DNA from: Corynebacterium sp.
GTDB lineage: Bacteria > Actinomycetota > Actinomycetes > Mycobacteriales > Mycobacteriaceae
Reading direction: 5' to 3'
DNA length: 11,121 bases
NCBI RefSeq assembly: GCF_030826625.1
Contig: NZ_JAPJNQ010000070.1
Span: 1 to 11,121, forward strand
Below, piece by piece: positions 6,427-11,121 of the stretch. Made by a program: the position numbers and the translations under genes. Each line of letters opens with the position of its first letter. Position 1 is the first letter of the stretch. The notes under the pieces were generated by a model. That model worked only from the letters and a program-made list of their open reading frames with translations, was not told the origin of the DNA and ran no database searches.

Positions 6427-6835
6427 ACAGCACCCGCAAGCTAACAAGCTGTTCGCCACTGCACACGGCAGTAAAACCGTAGCGGCGGCGGCTTTGCGCC
6501 GCGCCAATCAGTGCGGTGCCGAATAATTCCCAGCCATCGGTTTCGGTCGACGATGGGCGGCTGTGTAGAGACTTCACCGCCACAGGGCCGGAAATTTTTT
6601 CTGCCCCCGATCCACGTCGCCGGGCGGCAATATGGATGCGCACTGCAGAACCAAAACGCGAGTGGCGCACCTGGTGGCCTGGTCGCACGCCACTGATTAC
6701 CTCTAATGCAATCTGCAACAGAGGTGCATAACGATGTAAAACGTCAATGTCTGTCACGTCATGTGCAGGATCGCGCTCCGGTTCGTCAGGAATATAGACG
6801 CGCAAATGTGCATATCCTGGTATGGCAGCCAGCAT
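6419..6835 (-). CDS. Rv3235-family protein (conserved actinobacterial, unknown function)
   Basis: A 138-residue protein that I assign to the Rv3235 family, from the helix around LLQIALEVISGVRPGHQVR (near residues 40-58), the following Arg-rich stretch, and a C-terminal strand pattern ending YGFTAVCSGEQLVSLRVL. The family is conserved next to secA1 in actinobacteria, and no biochemical role is established. The ATG at 6835 is preferred because the minus strand shows AGGGGGG five bases before it. An in-frame ATG at 6925 would add 30 residues without a ribosome site and would consume most of the divergent regulatory space. It converges on secA and diverges from the HAD-like gene. Assignment is by pattern recognition only. 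Confidence 0.7.
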   Translation of the reverse strand: MLAAIPGYAHLRVYIPDEPERDPAHDVTDIDVLHRYAPLLQIALEVISGVRPGHQVRHSRFGSAVRIHIAARRRGSGAEKISGPVAVKSLHSRPSSTETDGWELFGTALIGAAQSRRRYGFTAVCSGEQLVSLRVLSG

Positions 6836-6911
6836 GGTATCCCCCCTGGAAAGTACTGAAAGAGGTACTGTATCCAGTGTGCCTGGTCGCAACCGACCTG
6901 TGTGGAATTTA

Positions 6912-6962
6912 GTGCAAAAATGCACACCAGGCCCTTAAACTGGGCTCCCCAAAACAGGGGAG
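6912..6962. promoter_or_regulatory. Divergent intergenic region with two short palindromes
   Basis: GTGCA-AAAA-TGCAC (6912-6925) and CTCCCC-6 nt-GGGGAG (6945-6962) lie between the Rv3235-family gene and the HAD-like gene. Between them TAAACT (6936-6941) fits a plus-strand -10 without a convincing -35. The palindromes may be regulator sites for either direction. Confidence 0.3.
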
Positions 6963-6980
6963 TCGATGATGGGGCAGAAG

Positions 6981-7004
6981 CAAAATGGGCAACAAAATGG
7001 GCAA
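6981..7004. repeat. Perfect 12-bp tandem repeat upstream of HAD-like gene
   Basis: CAAAATGGGCAA occurs twice head to tail (6981-6992 and 6993-7004), ending where the ribosome site AAAAGGAAG (7003-7011) begins. The two identical copies imply a recent duplication or a maintained double binding site in the 5' leader. Confidence 0.85.
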
Positions 7005-7019
7005 AAGGAAGAATAATAT

Positions 7020-7430
7020 ATGCGTGGATTAATCCTGGGCTATACCGGAGTGCTGGACGGCTCCGAAGAAGATCAGCGCCGCTGGCGCAACCTGCTCGGT
7101 GCAGCCCGTTCGAACGGCGTTGCTACCGCAATACTGTCTAACCACCCCGGTGGGCCGGAAGCTGAATCTATCCGTGAATGGGAATACCGCGGCATCGTCG
7201 ATGCGGTGCTGCTTTCCGGTGAAATCGGCATGGAAAAACCAGAAATGGGTGCTTTCCAGCACGCAGCCGCCGCCATGGATTTGCCGCTGAACGATTGCGT
7301 GATGGTCGATGATGGCATCGACAATGTGCGGGCCTCGGTCGGCTATGGCATGGTTGGTGTGCTCTACACCCAATTCGACCGTTCTGGGGTCGAAATCCAA
7401 GCTATTTTTGATATCGACGGAGAATTCTAA
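7020..7430 (+). CDS. HAD-like protein lacking the catalytic aspartate
   Basis: A 136-residue HAD-superfamily protein, too short for a cap domain. The family's late motifs are intact: LSNHPG (39-44) as motif II, K73 in GMEKPE as motif III, and VMVDDG (94-99) as motif IV with D97/D98, followed by NVRASVGYGMVGVLY. Motif I, normally DxDx(T/V)L, reads LILGYTGVLDG (4-14): the nucleophile position is G7 and the second acid is T9. Phosphatase activity through an aspartyl-phosphate is therefore unlikely, and a binding or regulatory role is inferred. The start has AAAAGGAAG eight bases upstream. The gene ends one base before the DUF6912 start, so the two are co-transcribed. Confidence 0.82.
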   Translation: MRGLILGYTGVLDGSEEDQRRWRNLLGAARSNGVATAILSNHPGGPEAESIREWEYRGIVDAVLLSGEIGMEKPEMGAFQHAAAAMDLPLNDCVMVDDGIDNVRASVGYGMVGVLYTQFDRSGVEIQAIFDIDGEF

Positions 7431-7431
7431 G

Positions 7432-7938
7432 ATGCGCATCTACCTGCCTGCGACATTTAGCCTGCTGAAAAAATGCGCGGAAGATGGAGAATTCCCCGCC
7501 CAAGGTGGGTGGGCATTCGCCCTGACCGCGGCATTGCGGGATTACTTCGAATCAGGTGAGGAAGAAGAAATCGAGATGATCGCTTTTGACTCCGCAGCCG
7601 AGGCTTCCTTGCGCTTATTAGCTGCTGGCGATTCCGAGCTCCCTCACCGTCGCGTCGTGATCTCTGCTGATGTTCCGGAAGCACACTGTACCCCGGACCC
7701 AGAAATGGGCGAGCCGGTGATCAAGCTCGACCCTGCCGTCATTCAGGTGCGCGATTTCGCCGCCATTCATATGGACGTCGCTGATGCCGAAGAAGCCACC
7801 GCGAAAGCCATTGAGCTCATTGACGCCGCAGATCTAGGCGACGAAGATGCTGAACTCGCCGTCGGTGATGCGCAAGATAATCTCATGGCTTATTACGATG
7901 CCGATGAACTCAACGCGTTGGTGCAGCTGAGCAACTAG
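7432..7938 (+). CDS. DUF6912 family protein
   Basis: A 168-residue, strongly acidic soluble protein of unknown function that I recognise as the DUF6912 type found near rsgA/aroA in actinobacteria. It begins MRIYLPATFSLL, has a central RRVVISADVPEA segment (about residues 74-85) and ends with an acidic stretch leading to LMAYYDADELNALVQL. No catalytic motif, signal peptide or membrane span is visible. The frame is open further upstream, but the ATG at 7432 matches the family start and has GGAG (7419-7422) nine bases before it, inside the end of the HAD-like gene. The two genes are separated by a single base, and coupled translation is likely. Confidence 0.85.
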   Translation: MRIYLPATFSLLKKCAEDGEFPAQGGWAFALTAALRDYFESGEEEEIEMIAFDSAAEASLRLLAAGDSELPHRRVVISADVPEAHCTPDPEMGEPVIKLDPAVIQVRDFAAIHMDVADAEEATAKAIELIDAADLGDEDAELAVGDAQDNLMAYYDADELNALVQLSN

Positions 7939-7955
7939 TCCGAACAACTAGTTGC
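7931..7955. terminator. Hairpin at the end of the DUF6912 gene
   Basis: GCAACTAG (7931-7938, including the stop codon) pairs perfectly with CTAGTTGC (7948-7955) across a 9-nt loop. It sits between two convergent genes, but only a mixed GGTGTTAATT follows and not a T-run, so efficiency is doubtful. Confidence 0.45.
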
Positions 7956-7971
7956 GGTGTTAATTGCTGCG

Positions 7972-8009
7972 CTAGTCTTCCCAGTCGACGCTAGTTTTCC
8001 CAGTCGACG
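7972..8009. repeat. 19-bp tandem duplication spanning the rsgA stop codon
   Basis: CTAGTCTTCCCAGTCGACG (7972-7990) and CTAGTTTTCCCAGTCGACG (7991-8009) are adjacent and differ at one base. The inner copy encodes the last residues of RsgA (VDWEN and stop). The outer copy would encode VDWED and stop but lies beyond the stop codon. Confidence 0.9.
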
Positions 8010-9052
8010 TTAGTGCGCAGCGCTTCTAACAACCTGCGCACGGCGTCGCGACGCTGCCGGGTCGGTGCTAGTTCTGGATCATCCGCAGCAATCGCGTCCA
8101 GCGCGCATTCCGGATCGGCCGGGGGACCGATATGCGAACAACCGCGCGGGCAATCCTCAGTGATCTCATCGAGGTCAGAGAATACCTCCAACACAGTCTC
8201 AGAATCGACGTGTGCCAGCCCGAACGAGCGGATGCCGGGGGTATCAATTAACCAGCCGGAATGGCTACCGTTGTGGCTACCGTGTTCAGAGGGCGCGCTG
8301 CCGTCGCCCAGCTCGGTCGGTAGCCGCAGTGCAACCGATTGCGTGGAGGTATGTCGACCCCGGCCGATGGCAGAAACCTCGCCCGTAGCCCGGTCCGCCT
8401 CCGGCACCAAGCGGTTGACCAGGGTGGATTTCCCAACCCCAGAATGACCGATCAAGGCCGTGCGGTGGCCCGCAACGAGCCCGGCAACGTCGGCAAGCTC
8501 ATCAGAGGTGCCCGCGTGCACGATGGTGATATCTAGGTCTGCGAACTGCGCAGCGAATTCAGAGGGGTCGGCCAGATCCGTTTTGGTCAGGCACAAAATT
8601 GGATTGATATTGCCCACGAATGCAGCGATCAATGCGCGTTCGACAAACCCCGTGCGCGGTGGGGGATCGGCGACCGCGGTGACGATCAACATCTGATCCG
8701 CATTGGCGACGACGATGCGCTCATAGGGGTCGGTGTCATCGGCGGTACGACGCAGCACAGAGCTACGCTCGGCGAGTTTCACGATCCGGGCCAAGGTGTC
8801 TTTTTTGCCAGAAGTATCACCGACGACCCCGACACGATCGCCAACCTCGATGGGGGTGCGGCCCAGCTCGCGGGCGCGCATGCACACCACATCCGGTCCA
8901 TCATCTAAGGCAACGGTCCAACGCCCGCGGTCTTTGCCAATCACCATTCCGAAAACGGCATTTTTATGTTGCGGGCGATTTTTCGTCCGCGGTTTCGAGC
9001 CCTTTCCGGGGCGGATTTTGACGTCCGATTCATCCCAATCACGCCGGGCCAT
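7991..9052 (-). CDS. rsgA: Ribosome small subunit-dependent GTPase RsgA
   Basis: A 353-residue circularly permuted GTPase that checks late maturation of the 30S subunit. After a basic N-terminus (Arg/Lys-rich to about residue 30) comes an OB-fold domain (about 30-95). The G motifs follow in the permuted order typical of the family: G4 TKTD (156-159), G1 GHSGVGKST (202-210), switch I T235 in GRGRHTST, and G3 DTPG (270-273). The C-terminal zinc site has C301, C305, H307 and C316. Between switch I and G3 there is a low-complexity Gly/Ser/His insertion (about 249-266), encoded in part by a 12-bp tandem repeat. The ATG follows the aroA TAG with no base between, so translation is probably coupled; no strong ribosome site of its own is seen. 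The final codons are duplicated beyond the stop. Confidence 0.96.
   Translation of the reverse strand: MARRDWDESDVKIRPGKGSKPRTKNRPQHKNAVFGMVIGKDRGRWTVALDDGPDVVCMRARELGRTPIEVGDRVGVVGDTSGKKDTLARIVKLAERSSVLRRTADDTDPYERIVVANADQMLIVTAVADPPPRTGFVERALIAAFVGNINPILCLTKTDLADPSEFAAQFADLDITIVHAGTSDELADVAGLVAGHRTALIGHSGVGKSTLVNRLVPEADRATGEVSAIGRGRHTSTQSVALRLPTELGDGSAPSEHGSHNGSHSGWLIDTPGIRSFGLAHVDSETVLEVFSDLDEITEDCPRGCSHIGPPADPECALDAIAADDPELAPTRQRRDAVRRLLEALRTNVDWEN
8262..8285. repeat. 12-bp tandem repeat inside rsgA
   Basis: TGGCTACCGTTG (8262-8273) is followed by TGGCTACCGTGT (8274-8285). On the coding strand the pair encodes the repeated GSHNGSHSG segment just before WLIDTPG. The repeat keeps the frame and expands a surface loop. 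Confidence 0.75.
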
Positions 9053-10312
9053 CTAGTACACCATCGCTTCCCACATGTCGGCGAAACCCGGCAGAGTTTT
9101 TGCCGTGGTGTCGATGTTTTCTATTTCGATGCCCTTCACTCGCAGGCCGATGATGGCACCGGCGGTGGCCATGCGGTGGTCGTGATACGAGTGCCAGCGG
9201 CCAGCGTGCAATGACGCGGGACGGATCAACAGGCCGTCGGCAAGCTCCTGGCAGTCGCCACCGATGCGGTTGATTTCGGTAGCCAGGGCGGAGAGTCGGT
9301 CAGTTTCGTGACCGCGCAGGTGAGCAATGCCGGTCAACGTCGACGGGCTGGTGGCAAGTGCCGCCAGGGCAGCGACCGTCGGAGTGAGCTCACCGATATC
9401 GCCCATGTCGCGCTCGATGCCGCGCAGCTGGCCGTCGGCGGGGCCGGTCACGCGCAACTCACCACTTTCCGTGCGCACCACGTCGCAGCCCATTTCCTGC
9501 AAGATCGGGCGAATTTCTTCGCCGGGCTGTGTGGTGTGAGCAGGCCACTGGGGGATGCTGACCGTGCCACCGGTGACTGCTGCGGCTGCCAAAAATGGGG
9601 TGGCATTGGAGAGATCAGGTTCGATATCCCAGGTGCCACCACGGATCGGACCGGGGTGGACGTGCCACTCGTTTTCGGCGACATCGACGCGCACCCCGGC
9701 ATCGCGCAGCATCTCTACGGTCATGGTGATGTGCGGTATTGATGGCAATGAACTGCCGATATGGCGTACAGTGATGCCTTCGGTGTAGCGGGCGGCAGAA
9801 AGCAACAGGCCAGAGACGAATTGGGAAGAACCAGAGGCATCAATCTCAACAACGCCGCCTGCCGGCACCCCGGCACCGACAATGCGAAACGGCAGATGCT
9901 CGCCATCGACGGTGACTCCGAGTGCGCGTAGCCCGTCGAGAAGCGGCCCGATGGGGCGGGCACGGGCCTGCTCATCGCCGTCGATTTCCACCGTTCCCGT
10001 AGCCAGCGCGGCCAGTGGAGGCAGAAAGCGCATGACTGTACCGGCGAGCCCGCAGTCAATTTTCGCGGGTTGTAGGGAGGCAGGTTCGACGGTGATGCGG
10101 TCGGATTCTTCGGTGACTCCGATGCCCATGTTGCGCAGCGCTTGTGCCATGCGCTGGGTATCGCGGGAATGCAGTGGGCGCAGAATCGTGGAGGGACGAT
10201 CGGCTAGACTGGCAAGAACCAAGGCGCGGTTGCTCAACGATTTGGATCCGGGAATCGCTTGCACGTGCGAAACCGGGTGTTCGGCGTACGGGGCAGCCCA
10301 GAATTTGTTCAT
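9053..10312 (-). CDS. aroA: 3-phosphoshikimate 1-carboxyvinyltransferase (EPSP synthase)
   Basis: EPSP synthase joins phosphoenolpyruvate to shikimate-3-phosphate, the sixth step of the shikimate pathway to aromatic amino acids. The preferred start gives 419 residues. Numbering from an in-frame ATG nine bases upstream (10321), the motifs are PGSKSLSNR (24-32), GLAGTVMRF (91-99), DGDEQARARP (114-123), ASGSSQFVSGLL (162-173), GDIGELTP (307-314) with the actinobacterial-type acidic E311, HETDRL (338-343), DHRMA (381-385) and TAKTLPG (406-412). All substrate-binding blocks are present. I prefer the ATG at 10312 (MNKFWAAPY), which resembles homologue starts. Neither ATG has a ribosome site, but TAGTAT at 10325-10320 would place a transcript start almost exactly on 10312, suggesting a leaderless mRNA. 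It is followed directly by rsgA. Confidence 0.95.
   Translation of the reverse strand: MNKFWAAPYAEHPVSHVQAIPGSKSLSNRALVLASLADRPSTILRPLHSRDTQRMAQALRNMGIGVTEESDRITVEPASLQPAKIDCGLAGTVMRFLPPLAALATGTVEIDGDEQARARPIGPLLDGLRALGVTVDGEHLPFRIVGAGVPAGGVVEIDASGSSQFVSGLLLSAARYTEGITVRHIGSSLPSIPHITMTVEMLRDAGVRVDVAENEWHVHPGPIRGGTWDIEPDLSNATPFLAAAAVTGGTVSIPQWPAHTTQPGEEIRPILQEMGCDVVRTESGELRVTGPADGQLRGIERDMGDIGELTPTVAALAALATSPSTLTGIAHLRGHETDRLSALATEINRIGGDCQELADGLLIRPASLHAGRWHSYHDHRMATAGAIIGLRVKGIEIENIDTTAKTLPGFADMWEAMVY
10250..10284 (+). promoter_or_regulatory. Possible SigH-type promoter for sigH inside aroA
   Basis: GGGAAT (10250-10255) and TGTTCGG (10278-10284) resemble the SigH pattern GGAAT ... (C/T)GTT. 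The spacer is about 21 bases, slightly longer than usual. It lies in the aroA coding region because only 58 bases separate the two genes' starts. Autoregulation of sigH is known in relatives; this site is a weak guess. Confidence 0.22.
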
Positions 10313-10319
10313 GCAGGCC

Positions 10320-10325
10320 ATACTA
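10320..10325 (-). promoter_or_regulatory. Candidate aroA -10 element (TAGTAT)
   Basis: The minus-strand TAGTAT matches the corynebacterial TAnnnT pattern and ends seven bases before the ATG at 10312, the spacing expected if transcription starts at the A of the start codon. No -35 match is visible in the short gap shared with sigH. Confidence 0.35.
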
Positions 10326-10370
10326 GTAGACGAGACTTGTGGACGAGCTCACCCCGGAAAGGACACGTGG

Positions 10371-11121
10371 ATGAGAACGCAGCTCAATGGCGATCCGGCG
10401 GCCGGTGTGCCGCCCGATACGACGGAGATCGTTGCTACCCAGCAGACGGCGTCGTCCAGCGCGCAACAGGCGTCGGCAAGCACCAGCTTTGAAGATGCAG
10501 CGATGCCGTTGTTGGACCAGCTATATGGCGGGGCGCTGAAAATGACGCGCAACCCGCAGGATGCCGAAGACCTGGTGCAGGAGACTTATCTGAAAGGTTT
10601 TCAGAATTTCGAGAAGTTCACCCCGGGGACCAACCTGAAGGCGTGGCTGTATCGGATCATGACGAACACCTACATCAACAACTACCGCAAAAAGCAGCGG
10701 CAACCACTGCAGACCAGCGCGGATGAGCTCACCGATAGCCAGTTGTATACCACCTCCGGGCACGATTCCGCGGGACTGGTTTCTGCGGAGGTTGAAGCAC
10801 TGGCCGCGATGCCCGACACGACGATTGCCGCGGCTTTGAATGATCTATCCGAGGAATATCGGCGCGTGGTTTATTACGCTGATGTCGTCGGCTTGGCGTA
10901 TAAGGAAATCGCCGACGTGCTGGAAATTCCGCTAGGAACTGTGATGAGCCGGCTGAACCGGGGAAGAAAAAAGCTTCGCGAGGCGTTAAAAGAAGTAGCC
11001 GCAGATCAGGGTATCGCTGCCGCGCAAGCTGCGGTGAACGAAGCCGCAGAGCTTGCGGCTGCAGAGACGACGCCGACGAAGAAGAAGCCAGCACACAAGA
11101 AACCAGCGACAAGCGCAGCGA
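10371..11121 (+). CDS. sigH: ECF-type sigma factor SigH (3' end beyond window)
   Basis: An alternative sigma factor of the SigH/SigR group, which directs RNA polymerase to heat- and disulfide-stress genes (thioredoxin, chaperone and Fe-S repair functions in relatives) and is normally held inactive by the redox-sensing anti-sigma RshA. Visible here are 250 residues with no stop. Region 2 runs from about 45 to 112, including NPQDAEDLVQETYLK (61-75) and TNLKAWLYRIMTNTYIN (87-103). A short linker follows, then region 4 at about 153-208 with its helix-turn-helix near YKEIADVLEIPLGTVMSRL (177-195). The start has AAAGGA (10358-10363) seven bases upstream. From about residue 212 there is an Ala-rich, then Lys/Pro/Ala-rich tail (KKKPAHKKPATSAA) that typical SigH proteins lack. 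The first 40 residues are also a low-complexity Ser/Ala/Gln extension. rshA would be expected just downstream. Confidence 0.93.
   Translation, partial: MRTQLNGDPAAGVPPDTTEIVATQQTASSSAQQASASTSFEDAAMPLLDQLYGGALKMTRNPQDAEDLVQETYLKGFQNFEKFTPGTNLKAWLYRIMTNTYINNYRKKQRQPLQTSADELTDSQLYTTSGHDSAGLVSAEVEALAAMPDTTIAAALNDLSEEYRRVVYYADVVGLAYKEIADVLEIPLGTVMSRLNRGRKKLREALKEVAADQGIAAAQAAVNEAAELAAAETTPTKKKPAHKKPATSAA

Noticed and set aside
6836..6925. 30-residue N-terminal extension of the Rv3235-family protein from the ATG at 6925.
   Set aside because: It has no ribosome site and its ATG lies within the TGCAC arm of a palindrome; the ATG at 6835 has a clear purine-rich site.
8013..9056. Several plus-strand frames opposite rsgA.
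   Set aside because: They are shadows of a well-supported conserved GTPase gene, with no ribosome sites or recognisable domains.
1..11121. CRISPR array, tRNA/rRNA genes, insertion sequence transposase, integrase or classic toxin-antitoxin pair.
   Set aside because: None seen: no regularly spaced repeat-spacer units, no tRNA-like cloverleaf with TTCGA arm, and no recombinase motifs in the translated frames.

Overview
The window looks like chromosomal DNA from Corynebacterium or a close relative in the Mycobacteriales. The evidence is gene content and order: comF, long-form hpf, secA1, an Rv3235-type gene, a small HAD-like gene, a DUF6912 gene, rsgA, aroA and sigH. I recall this order from corynebacterial and mycobacterial genomes. 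The species cannot be named from the sequence. The core region is moderately GC-rich (36/60 G+C in 5041-5100), while the left end is visibly AT-richer (24/60 in 361-420).

Left end (1-1838, minus strand): a compact operon of three overlapping reading frames. A 52-residue peptide of unknown function comes first, then an ABC ATPase, then a multi-spanning membrane permease. Both junctions overlap by exactly 14 nt. Base composition differs from the rest, and the module points away from comF. In the genomes I know, lpqB (of mtrA-mtrB-lpqB) sits at this position, so I read the module as an accessory insertion. The intergenic stretch 1839-2136 holds a likely operator/promoter for the module and a longer inverted repeat.

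Centre (2137-6342, plus strand): comF, then hpf behind its own extended -10 promoter, then a strong hairpin terminator, then secA1 with a promoter abutting that terminator. Protein export and ribosome hibernation sit side by side but appear to be separate transcription units.

Right centre (6343-7990): a minus-strand Rv3235-family gene converges on secA and diverges from a two-gene operon (HAD-like protein and DUF6912 protein, 1 nt apart). The HAD-like protein lacks the catalytic Asp. The intergenic spaces carry short palindromes and a perfect 12-bp tandem repeat.

Right end (7972-11121): aroA (shikimate pathway) and rsgA (30S subunit maturation GTPase) form a minus-strand operon in which the aroA stop is followed directly by the rsgA start. 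The redox/heat-stress sigma factor gene sigH diverges from aroA across a very short gap. It runs off the window and carries an unusual Ala/Lys/Pro-rich C-terminal tail.

The most interesting unexplained item is the small-peptide/ATPase/permease module at the left end. After that come the SigH tail, the catalytically dead HAD-like protein and the duplicated 3' end of rsgA.
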